From Flavobacteriaceae bacterium (lineage in GTDB: Bacteria; Bacteroidota; Bacteroidia; Flavobacteriales; Flavobacteriaceae): a stretch of 64,000 nt of DNA. Location of the stretch: contig JANSXF010000017.1 of assembly GCA_024743095.1 (NCBI GenBank), forward strand, positions 1 through 64,000. The letters run 5' to 3'. A program made the translations under genes and the position numbers. The notes beneath the pieces were generated by a model. That model was not told where the DNA came from. It searched no databases and worked only from the letters and a program-made list of their open reading frames with translations. This document shows, in pieces, positions 16,583-24,901 of this stretch (its first letter is position 1; each line of letters starts with the position of its first letter).

Positions 16583-17551
16583 TTAAAAATCTATGTTACC
16601 ACCATTCTTTTTGTTGCGCCTTTTTGATTTTTTGTTGGCGTTCTTTTTGATTTTTCCATTCATGCCCGACTGTTGCTCATTGATGGGTATTAGCTTGTCC
16701 TTATGAAAATCCAATCGGTAAGAAAACCCTAGCACTGCGAAAATACGTGAAGGGTCGTTCTTGAAACCGGAACCCAAATGGAAATCAGCTTGAAAATTCG
16801 GATTGATCAGGCGGGCAATACCAGTTCTAAGGATAATATCGGAATAGCGGTCCCCGGAAATTCCCTGACCTTCAAAAAAAACGCTCCACCTAGGGTCACG
16901 AAAAGCATGGGTTACCGAAAGCGCAAAGCGCCATTCAGGAAAATCGGTGGTAATACGATCATAGGCAATATTGGAAATCAACACAAACCTAGGGGAAAGC
17001 CTGCTCTGCGTCTGGATGCCCCCACGGTACGAAACCGTAGGTTCCCCAGGGTAAAATGGATTGTCTCCAAGTACAAAATTGGCACCACCATAAACCGATA
17101 CCGCAGGAATCAAGTTCTTCCATTGGAACAAGTTGTTGGCCCTCCAGCTATACAGGTTCGGCTTGTTGCGTTGTGGATCTTTAAAGGGGTCAAAGACCAA
17201 GTATTTTAGCCCGACCCTATTTCTTGAAAAATTGGTCAAATTGCCCTCGATCCCCAAATCCGGATAAGTGATGCTCTGGGTAATAAAGGAACCTTCGGCA
17301 ATCACTTCCAGTTCTTCAAAAAGCAAACCGTATCTAAAGGCATAATCCGCCCCAAAAATATTGGAATCGGAATTAAGGTCGGCATTATCCTGCTGTTCGT
17401 ACAACATCCCAATTTCGGCCTGTACCACATTTTTTCCGACAGCGTAGGCACTGGCAGCCCTTCCCGGTCTATTGGAATTGATCACGTCGGTATATTGGGC
17501 GAAAGTAAAAGTTGGGAGCAGAACGAAAAGAAGTAATAACTTTTTGATCAT
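16583..17551 (-). CDS. Outer-membrane transporter-like protein
   Basis: About 322 residues from the ATG at 17551. Signal peptide MIKKLLLLFVLLPTFTFA, then YTDVINSNRPGRAASAYAVGKN, a plug-like opening, and alternating aromatic strands (YGLLFEELEVIAEGSF, RNRVGLKYLVFD) typical of the MetA-pathway phenol-degradation/transporter family of outer-membrane barrels. It ends in a Lys/Arg/Asn-rich tail (KIKKNANKKSKRRNKKNGG), unusual after a barrel. An earlier ATG at 17563 adds four residues ahead of the signal. The cargo is unknown. Confidence 0.75.
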   Translation of the reverse strand: MIKKLLLLFVLLPTFTFAQYTDVINSNRPGRAASAYAVGKNVVQAEIGMLYEQQDNADLNSDSNIFGADYAFRYGLLFEELEVIAEGSFITQSITYPDLGIEGNLTNFSRNRVGLKYLVFDPFKDPQRNKPNLYSWRANNLFQWKNLIPAVSVYGGANFVLGDNPFYPGEPTVSYRGGIQTQSRLSPRFVLISNIAYDRITTDFPEWRFALSVTHAFRDPRWSVFFEGQGISGDRYSDIILRTGIARLINPNFQADFHLGSGFKNDPSRIFAVLGFSYRLDFHKDKLIPINEQQSGMNGKIKKNANKKSKRRNKKNGGNIDF

Positions 17552-17650
17552 GGAATTATCCATATAACTGGGTTTTTAATACTATTTTAAGATACGTTTG
17601 ATGGCTTTATGGGACTAACAGTGTAAATTTGATACAATAACTAAGGTTAT

Positions 17651-17911
17651 ATGGTTTTACTACAAACGATTTTAATTGTCATATTAGTATACTACGGGTT
17701 CAAATTACTTTTAAAGTGGCTGGCTCCGAAGTTGTTGAATTATGCGGTTAAAAAGACAAGTGAGCGGTTTGGACAACAATTTAGAAATCCACAGGATTTT
17801 GATGGTCGACAACATCATGAAGGGGAGACCTCCATTTCCAAAAAACCGCCGCGCAGATCCAATCCCTCAAAAAAAGTTGGAGAATACATAGATTTTGAGG
17901 AAATTGATTAA
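17651..17911 (+). CDS. DUF4834 family membrane protein
   Basis: 86 residues with one N-terminal transmembrane helix (LLQTILIVILVYYGFKLLL) and a basic, proline-containing cytoplasmic tail ending GEYIDFEEID, the DUF4834 pattern of Bacteroidota. Function unknown. It is the first gene upstream of the YfhO-glycosyltransferase-flippase operon, ending 24 bases before the next ATG. Confidence 0.85.
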   Translation: MVLLQTILIVILVYYGFKLLLKWLAPKLLNYAVKKTSERFGQQFRNPQDFDGRQHHEGETSISKKPPRRSNPSKKVGEYIDFEEID

Positions 17912-17935
17912 TATTTGCGCTATCAAAACCTATCC

Positions 17936-20368
17936 ATGAACTTTTCTCCAAAAGCCATTATCACCCATATTTGTGTTATTGCTTTATTCATTCTTGCTTC
18001 ACTGGTGTACTTTTATCCAGTTTTGCAGGGCAAGGCCATTTATCAATCGGACATAGCCCAGTATAAGGGAATGGCCCAAGAACGGGACGCCTACAAGGAT
18101 GCGACCGGTGAAGAATCGTATTGGACCAATAGTGCTTTTGGCGGTATGCCCACCTACCAATTGGGAGCCAACTATCCACACAATTACATAAAGGAACTGG
18201 ACCGTTTGATTCGTTTTTTACCACGACCAGCGGATTACCTATTTCTATATCTAATAGGCTTTTACATTTTGCTTTTATGCTTTAAAGTTGATTTTAGGTT
18301 GGCAGCATTGGGAGCCGTAGCATTCGGGTTCTCCACCTACATGATTATAATCCTGGGGGTTGGGCACAATGCGAAGGCACATGCTTTGGGCTACATTCCA
18401 ATGGTTTTGGGAGGAATAGTTCTGGTTTTTCGGAAAAAATATATTCTAGGGTTTATCCTCACGGCATTGGCCATGGCATTGGAGATAAATGCCAACCACT
18501 ATCAGATGACCTATTATTTTATGCTTTTGGTATTGGTGATGGGATTGGTCTATCTTATTTATGCCATCAAGGAAAAGGAACTTAAACATTTTTTTGCTTC
18601 TGTCGGTATTTTGGTATTGGCCGTAGTACTTTCCATTTTCACCAATGCTACGAGCCTAATGGCCACCAAGGAATATGCCGATTGGAGTACCCGGGGCACA
18701 TCCGAATTGACCATTAACCCGGACGGAAGCCAAAAGGAAGTCTCCACTGGTCTGGACAGGGAATACATCACCCAATACAGCTACGGAATTGCAGAATCAC
18801 TCAATCTATTTGCTCCACGATTATTTGGAGGTTCAGGAGGTGAAAACTTGGGAAAGGACTCCAAGGCGTACGAATATTTGACCAATCAAGGCCTTACTCC
18901 GACTAGGGCCATGGAATTTTCCAGTAGTCTACCACTATATTGGGGAGATCAGCCCATTGTTGCCGCACCGGCATATGTAGGGGCCATTGTATTCTTCTTG
19001 TTCATGTTGGGCGTTTTTTTGGTAGATGGCAAAAAGAAATGGTGGTTGTTATCAGGTGCTATTTTGTCGCTTTTACTTTCGTGGGGGCGGAACTTTCCAT
19101 TGCTCACCAATTTTATGATAGATTATTTCCCGATGTACAACAAATTTAGGGCAGTTTCTTCCATCCAAGTGGTCTTGGAACTTTGTTTGCCTTTGCTGGG
19201 AGTTCTAGGAATTAGGGAATTGTTCAAATCATCCGTGGAACAAAACGAAAAACTAAAAGCTTTAAAACTAAGCCTTTTTATCTCTTTGGGATTGGGAATT
19301 GTGATTTTCTTGTTGAAAGGTTTCTTCGATTTTGAAGGAATGAGGGACGAAACGTATCGAGGATATTTTGGTGATGAAGTAATGACAATGATTCAACGTG
19401 ATCGTGAAGCTGTCTACATCAACGATACCATCCGCTCCTTGATTTATGTGGCTTTGGCAGCGGCGGCGCTTTGGTTCTTTATCAAAGATAAAATCAATAA
19501 AAATATATTGGTGTTTGCCTTGGGTGCCCTGATACTATTTGATTTGATAGGAGTGGATCTCAGGTATGTGAACGAGGATGATTTTGTTCGCCAACGTCAG
19601 GTTAACGAACCGTTCCAGGCCAATCAACTTGACCAGCTGATCCAGCAGGATGATTCTATCTACCGGGTTTTTGACCCTCAAGAAGGAATCAATGGAGCAA
19701 GGACTTCCTATTTCCATAAATCTATTGGAGGATATCATGCGGCAAAGCCTAGAGCGCTTCAAAATCTGTTCGAATACCATTTATACCAGAACAATCTTCA
19801 GGTAATGAACATGTTGAATGTTAAATATATCATTCAGCAAGATGAGGAAGGGAACAGTTATCCGGCCGTAAACCCCGATGCCAATGGCAATGCATGGTTT
19901 GCAGATCAATTGGTGCCTGTTTCATCTGCCAATGAGGAAATCTTAAAGCTCAAGGATTTCAATTCCAAAAAGCAGGCAGTGGTGAATACCAAGAAATATC
20001 CGGAATTGACCAAATTGCGGTATACCGTCGATTCCGTGGCCAGTATCGACTTAGTGGATTACCGTCCCGATTATTTAAACTATGCTTCCAACAACTCCAA
20101 TGATGGTTTTGCGGTGTTTTCCGAGATGCATTATCCATCGGGTTGGCAGGCATTTATTGATGGTAAGCCTACAGAGCACTATAAAGTGGATTATGCCCTG
20201 CGTGCTATGAAAGTGCCTGCCGGGCAGCACGAAATCGAGTTCAAGTTCGAGCCCGAAGTAGTGAAAACAGGAAGCCAGATTACCTTGGCCGCCAATATTT
20301 TGTTGGGGTTGATCATTGTTGGGGGATTGGGCCTTACCTTGTTGGGTGGTAAAAAGGAAGAATCCTAA
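17936..20368 (+). CDS. YfhO family membrane protein
   Basis: About 810 residues. An N-terminal transmembrane helix is followed by a loop carrying the QSDIAQYKGMAQER and FGGMPTYQL segments found in this family, then about ten further helices to residue 540, a periplasmic domain (VFSEMHYPSGWQAFIDG), and a last helix with GLTLLGGKKEES. YfhO proteins are GT-C-like and in Gram-positives help glycosylate lipoteichoic acid. The start ATG at 17936 is preferred over a TTG 21 bases earlier. Its stop overlaps the next gene's ATG (TAATG), so it is the first member of a three-gene envelope operon. Confidence 0.9.
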   Translation: MNFSPKAIITHICVIALFILASLVYFYPVLQGKAIYQSDIAQYKGMAQERDAYKDATGEESYWTNSAFGGMPTYQLGANYPHNYIKELDRLIRFLPRPADYLFLYLIGFYILLLCFKVDFRLAALGAVAFGFSTYMIIILGVGHNAKAHALGYIPMVLGGIVLVFRKKYILGFILTALAMALEINANHYQMTYYFMLLVLVMGLVYLIYAIKEKELKHFFASVGILVLAVVLSIFTNATSLMATKEYADWSTRGTSELTINPDGSQKEVSTGLDREYITQYSYGIAESLNLFAPRLFGGSGGENLGKDSKAYEYLTNQGLTPTRAMEFSSSLPLYWGDQPIVAAPAYVGAIVFFLFMLGVFLVDGKKKWWLLSGAILSLLLSWGRNFPLLTNFMIDYFPMYNKFRAVSSIQVVLELCLPLLGVLGIRELFKSSVEQNEKLKALKLSLFISLGLGIVIFLLKGFFDFEGMRDETYRGYFGDEVMTMIQRDREAVYINDTIRSLIYVALAAAALWFFIKDKINKNILVFALGALILFDLIGVDLRYVNEDDFVRQRQVNEPFQANQLDQLIQQDDSIYRVFDPQEGINGARTSYFHKSIGGYHAAKPRALQNLFEYHLYQNNLQVMNMLNVKYIIQQDEEGNSYPAVNPDANGNAWFADQLVPVSSANEEILKLKDFNSKKQAVVNTKKYPELTKLRYTVDSVASIDLVDYRPDYLNYASNNSNDGFAVFSEMHYPSGWQAFIDGKPTEHYKVDYALRAMKVPAGQHEIEFKFEPEVVKTGSQITLAANILLGLIIVGGLGLTLLGGKKEES

Positions 20369-21636
20369 TGCGAAAAATTTTGGTCATAGCGTACTATTGG
20401 CCTCCTGCTGGGGGACCAGGGGTGCAACGTTGGCTAAAGTTCGTTAAATATTTGCCCGATTTTGGTATTGAACCTATTGTGTATGTTCCCGAAAATCCCA
20501 GTTATCCTTTGGTGGACGAAAAATTGGTTGATGAAGTTCCGCCATCCATCAAAATCCTAAAACAGCCCATTAAGGAGCCATACGGTTGGGCTTCACTGTT
20601 TTCCAAAAAAAGGACAAAAACTATTAGTTCGGGAATCATCAAGGAGAAAGATCCTTCGATTATAGAGAAGGTGTTGCTTTGGATCCGTGGCAATCTCTTT
20701 ATTCCCGATGCACGGAAGTTTTGGATAAAACCATCCATCTCATATTTGGCCAAAGTTGTTGCTGATGAAGGGATTAAGACCGTTGTTACCACTGGACCAC
20801 CACATAGTATGCATTTGATAGGACTTGGTCTTAAAAAGAAATACAACATTCAATGGATTGCCGATTTTCGTGATCCTTGGACATCGATAGGCTACCATAA
20901 AAAGCTAAGGTTAACGCAATCATCCCAAGCAAAACACAAAGCTTTGGAAAAGGGCGTATTGGTGAAATCGGATAAAATCGTAGTGACCAGTCAAACCACT
21001 AAAGCAGAATTTGAAACCATTACACCGAAACCCATTAAAGTAATTACCAATGGTTTTGATGATCAGTTGCAACCCGTAGCCCTGGATTCCAAATTTACCA
21101 TCTCCCATATAGGATCGTTATTGACAGGAAGAAACCCTTTGGGATTATGGGAAGCATTACAAAATTTGATTTCAGAAAACGAAGATTTCAACCAAGGGTT
21201 AAAAATACAGTTGGCAGGTGTCGTAGGGGAGGAAGTGCTGCAATCCATCAAGGAATTTGGGCTCTTGGATCATGTGGAACAATTGGGGTATCTCTCGCAC
21301 GATAAAGTCTTGGAAACCCAGCAAAAATCGCAATTGCTGCTATTGTTGGAAATTGATTCCATAGCGACCCGAGGTATCATTCCAGGGAAATTATTTGAGT
21401 ACTTGAACGCCAAGCGACCTATTTTGGCCATTGGTCCAAAAGACTGGGAGGCAGGCCAAATGGTGGAGCAGCACCACGCTGGAACTATGAGTCTTCATTC
21501 GGATATCGTGACTTTAAAAAATGTACTTTTGGAGGCGTTCCTGCAATATCAAACAGGGCAATTGGTTTGTAATTCTAGAGATGTGGAACAGTATCACCGA
21601 AAGTCTTTGACGGAATCTTTGGCTAAATTTATCTAA
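20368..21636 (+). CDS. Glycosyltransferase, GT4-like
   Basis: 422 residues with a two-Rossmann GT-B layout. The N-terminus VIAYYWPPAGGPGVQRWLKF is the usual GT4 opening with the Gly-rich acceptor loop; WIADFRDPW is the central motif; the C-terminal half holds SHIGSLLTGRNP and the nucleotide-sugar site around IIPGKLFEYLNAKRP. It starts on the last base of the YfhO stop and its own stop overlaps the flippase ATG. Likely transfers a sugar to a lipid-linked surface glycan on the cytoplasmic face; the sugar is not readable. Confidence 0.9.
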   Translation: MRKILVIAYYWPPAGGPGVQRWLKFVKYLPDFGIEPIVYVPENPSYPLVDEKLVDEVPPSIKILKQPIKEPYGWASLFSKKRTKTISSGIIKEKDPSIIEKVLLWIRGNLFIPDARKFWIKPSISYLAKVVADEGIKTVVTTGPPHSMHLIGLGLKKKYNIQWIADFRDPWTSIGYHKKLRLTQSSQAKHKALEKGVLVKSDKIVVTSQTTKAEFETITPKPIKVITNGFDDQLQPVALDSKFTISHIGSLLTGRNPLGLWEALQNLISENEDFNQGLKIQLAGVVGEEVLQSIKEFGLLDHVEQLGYLSHDKVLETQQKSQLLLLLEIDSIATRGIIPGKLFEYLNAKRPILAIGPKDWEAGQMVEQHHAGTMSLHSDIVTLKNVLLEAFLQYQTGQLVCNSRDVEQYHRKSLTESLAKFI

Positions 21637-23096
21637 TGGGCGTTGTTCTAAAACAATCCATACAAAATACCGTGGTAACATATTTGGGGTTCTTTTTTGG
21701 GGCCATCAATACGTTGTTTTTGTATACCAAGATTCTCCCTGATGAATACTATGGCCTTGTGACTTTTATTTTGGCTTCAGGGGCCATTTTAATGCCTTTG
21801 ATGGCCTTTGGGGTTCATAATACCTTGGTAAAGTTTTACAGCAACCATCAAGAGGGTGAAAAGGATGGTTTTTTCACTTTGATGTTGTTGATTCCTTTGT
21901 TGGGGATACTTCCTGTAGCTTTGGTGGGGTTGATTTGGTACGAGCCAATTGGCCATTGGGTATCGCAAGTGAACCCTATGGTGAAAGATTATCTCTGGCA
22001 CGTGTTTTTCGTGGGATTGGCCATGGCTTATTTTGAGGTGTTCTATTCATGGTGCAGGGTATACCTTAAATCAGTTTTTGGAAACTTTATGAAAGAGGTT
22101 TTTGCAAGGGTAGGTGTATCCATTTTGCTTATCCTCTTTTATTTTGATGTGATCTCATTGGACATTTTCTTCAAGTCTTTGGTGGGGTTGTATCTTTTGA
22201 GGACCATCATCATCAAATTTTATGCCTTTACCCTTCGGACACCCAAATTGGATTTTAATTTTCCGCCCTTTACCAAAGAAATTCTATCCTATTCCTTTTT
22301 GATTATCCTGGGGGGGTCCGCTGCGCTTATCCTTTTGGAAATTGATAAGGTGATGCTCAACCAATTCATCAGTATTGAAAATGTAGCATATTATGGTGTA
22401 TCGGTTTATATCGCAACGGTGATTATTGTGCCCTCACGCGCTATGCACCAGATTACATATCCGCTTACCGCAGAATTCATGAATCTTGGTGATATTGGGG
22501 GATTGGACAAATTATACAAGAAAAGTTCGTTGACACTTTTTATTGCTTCGGGGATATTGTTCGTGCTTATTGTTCTTAACCTGAACGACCTCTATGCCAT
22601 GTTGCCGGAGAATTACAGAAACGGTTTTACCATTGTGTTTTTGATTGGGCTGGCCAAAGTTATGGATTCCATTTTGGGAAACATTAATTCTATTCTGTAC
22701 AATTCCGATTATTATAAAACAGTGCTCGTATTTGGTGTTTGTTTGGCTGCTTTAACCATTCTTCTCAACTATTTGTTGATTCCAAGATTAGGCTTGGAAG
22801 GGGCGGCCTTGGCGAGTTTTGTTTCCATCTTTATATTCAATTTGGTAAAGGTTGTTTTTGTGAAGATAAAGTTTGGTATAACGCCTTTTACTTCGGCTAC
22901 GTTCAAAGTTTTTGCAACTTTGGTGCTTATGGCGGTGTTGTTCGATTTAATACAGTTTCAATTTCACCCCATTATCAATATTGGTTTAAAATCGTTACTT
23001 GTGGTGGTTATGTACGTAGGTATTTTGTACCGCTTCAATATCTCGGAGGATGTGACGGGTTTCCTGTCCAAATGGCTCAAAAAAAATACCCCGTAG
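21636..23096 (+). CDS. Polysaccharide flippase (MOP superfamily, Wzx-like)
   Basis: 486 residues with about 14 hydrophobic helices (NTVVTYLGFFFGAINTLFLY, LIPLLGILPVALVGLIWY and others), the layout of oligosaccharide flippases. It moves lipid-linked glycans across the inner membrane. The second half has the repeated polyprenol-binding-domain pattern (LLNYLLIPRLGLEGAALASF). It is the last gene of the YfhO-glycosyltransferase-flippase operon and its stop codon lies inside a hairpin used as a terminator by the opposite strand. Confidence 0.9.
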   Translation: MGVVLKQSIQNTVVTYLGFFFGAINTLFLYTKILPDEYYGLVTFILASGAILMPLMAFGVHNTLVKFYSNHQEGEKDGFFTLMLLIPLLGILPVALVGLIWYEPIGHWVSQVNPMVKDYLWHVFFVGLAMAYFEVFYSWCRVYLKSVFGNFMKEVFARVGVSILLILFYFDVISLDIFFKSLVGLYLLRTIIIKFYAFTLRTPKLDFNFPPFTKEILSYSFLIILGGSAALILLEIDKVMLNQFISIENVAYYGVSVYIATVIIVPSRAMHQITYPLTAEFMNLGDIGGLDKLYKKSSLTLFIASGILFVLIVLNLNDLYAMLPENYRNGFTIVFLIGLAKVMDSILGNINSILYNSDYYKTVLVFGVCLAALTILLNYLLIPRLGLEGAALASFVSIFIFNLVKVVFVKIKFGITPFTSATFKVFATLVLMAVLFDLIQFQFHPIINIGLKSLLVVVMYVGILYRFNISEDVTGFLSKWLKKNTP

Positions 23097-23119
23097 CGAA
23101 TAAATTCAACTACGGGGTA
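23079..23119 (-). terminator. Rho-independent terminator for the Arg/Ser-rich gene
   Basis: Stem TACCCCGTAG / CTACGGGGTA (10 bp perfect, 13-base loop). On the minus strand it is followed by a T run (plus-strand A run 23079-23086). It overlaps the end of the flippase coding region. Confidence 0.8.
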
Positions 23120-23147
23120 AACAACTAACCAACCTAAAAACTCATTT

Positions 23148-24371
23148 TTAATTATTTCTTCTAGAAGAACCTCTGGAGCTGCTTGTTCTAGCGCTACTCT
23201 TACGGGCACTTGAACTTTTGCTCACACTGGGCCTAGAGCCACTCTTTCTACTTACAGAGCTTTTTCTGACACTAGGGCCGGAACTTCTGGAAACGACTTT
23301 CCTTGAAGAAGAGCTCCCTCTATTACTGACCGCGGACCTGTTTGATGTTCTCGATGTGGTCTGAGGCTTTCTGTAGGTACTATTGACGGAACGGTTTACT
23401 GTTCTGCTGCTTGTACCAGGGGCCGCTTTTCTTGCACTTGAGCTCCTATTATTGGACGCTCTTGTAGCTTTATTATTGGAAGCCGTTGTTCTTCCAGATG
23501 ATCTTGTTACATTATTTGACTTTCTGTTTGCATTGCTTCTAGAATCTCTAGTAGCCACTTTCTGTCTTTGAACAGTGTTGCTGGAACGGTTTGCCGTTGC
23601 AGAGTTTCCTCTTCTGGAAGCATTATTGGATACCGTAGCATTGCTTCTACCATAATCAGTTCTCCTAACACTATTGTCCCTAACGGCAACACGTCTGTCG
23701 TTTCTATAGATCTTATCCCTTCTATATGTATTGTTGTTTCTATAAACCTTACCTAATCTAGCATACGCACGTCTTGTGTTATGTCTGTAAGGAGCGTAAT
23801 ACGTATATCTAACGGGTCTGTAATACCTTCTGTACGGTCTTGCATATACATTACAAAATCCAATTGCCGGTCTTGCAAAATATCTATGGAAAGGTCTGTA
23901 CACATATCCTCTGTTGTAAATATTGATGTATCCTGTATAGTGACTAAAAACACCGCCATTGTAATAAACATGCAATCCACCGATTCTACGGAGCCTACCG
24001 TTGTTGTACCAGATATCCACGTTTCCGATTTGGGATACACGTCCGTAATAGTCATAATAAATAGGTGTGTTCTCTACTTGAATCACGGCTCCATAATCAT
24101 CATACTGGACAAATGGATTATAGTTGTATCCTGAGTTGAAGGTGATTCCAACGTTTCCAATTTGTGCCCCGACACCTACATTTACCCTGTTGTCGATATA
24201 AAAATCGAACTCACCATCCGGGTATACGGAAAATGTAACACCATCTTCCACAAAAATGAAAGAGTTTCCATATCTGTTATCTGTGGTTGCAACCGCTGAA
24301 TTGATTGTTTCTGCTTGAATACTTGGTATTCCAAAAACCACTGCTGCTATAATGAGTACTAACTTTTTCAT
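23148..24371 (-). CDS. Secreted protein with long Arg/Ser/Asn-rich basic tail
   Basis: 407 residues. Signal peptide MKKLVLIIAAVVFGIPSIQA, then a Tyr/Asn/Gly-rich beta domain (about 25-190) with repeats such as QIGNVDIWYNNGRLRRIGGL and a Tyr/Arg-rich stretch (RPYRRYYRPVRYTYYAPYR). From about residue 200 the protein is low complexity and strongly basic, dominated by Ser, Arg, Asn and Lys (RKSS, SSR and NRSS units). It is presumably exported and may bind DNA, polysaccharide or the cell wall; this is inference. No named family recognised. A strong terminator follows. Confidence 0.75.
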   Translation of the reverse strand: MKKLVLIIAAVVFGIPSIQAETINSAVATTDNRYGNSFIFVEDGVTFSVYPDGEFDFYIDNRVNVGVGAQIGNVGITFNSGYNYNPFVQYDDYGAVIQVENTPIYYDYYGRVSQIGNVDIWYNNGRLRRIGGLHVYYNGGVFSHYTGYINIYNRGYVYRPFHRYFARPAIGFCNVYARPYRRYYRPVRYTYYAPYRHNTRRAYARLGKVYRNNNTYRRDKIYRNDRRVAVRDNSVRRTDYGRSNATVSNNASRRGNSATANRSSNTVQRQKVATRDSRSNANRKSNNVTRSSGRTTASNNKATRASNNRSSSARKAAPGTSSRTVNRSVNSTYRKPQTTSRTSNRSAVSNRGSSSSRKVVSRSSGPSVRKSSVSRKSGSRPSVSKSSSARKSSARTSSSRGSSRRNN

Positions 24372-24901
24372 ACTACAAGGTTTTAAGTTCTAGATGCAAC
24401 TATTTACATCCACCCTATATAAAGCAATCAGTGTGCCAAAAAACATAACTCATTGATTATCAGTAAAAAAATAGTGATTTGCTATTTATTACTGAATAAT
24501 AAACATAAATCTTCTGTTGCATTGGTGCGCTTCTACTGAAGAATCCGATCCGTTTGTATAGTTATCGATCAGCTGTGACTCGCCATAGGTGGATTCCTGA
24601 AATATGTTTTATTGGGGTGCTTTGTCAAACAAAACCGAAATAATAACAACTAGGATAAGGAACATAAATAGCAAGTTCTGTTTCTTTACGGGGGTAATTT
24701 GGAAAAGAGCATGGCTATATGAGTTAAGTTCAAACCCACGATATTAAAGAATCGACTTAATTATTTACTCGGTCAATTGACCGATGCCCCAAATGAATTG
24801 ATATATGTACAATATAAATTAACCGCTTTTTATATGCCTTGGCATAAAATGGTTCTTTTCAACAAAAAATATGATATGCTTTTTAAAATTGGAGGTACTT
24901 T
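24372..24901. other. Intergenic region, 530 bp, AT-rich
   Basis: Lies between the starts of the Arg/Ser-rich gene and the end of uvrA. It contains a 14-bp perfect palindrome CGGTCAATTGACCG (24770-24783). A short hydrophobic frame on the minus strand near 24650 (FMFLILVVIISVLFDKAPQ) has no good start and is not called. I see no RNA gene or convincing promoter. Confidence 0.4.

Noticed and set aside
24600-24740. Hydrophobic minus-strand frame (FMFLILVVIISVLFDKAPQ)
   Set aside because: No start codon ahead of it that makes a sensible protein; kept only as a note in the spacer entry.
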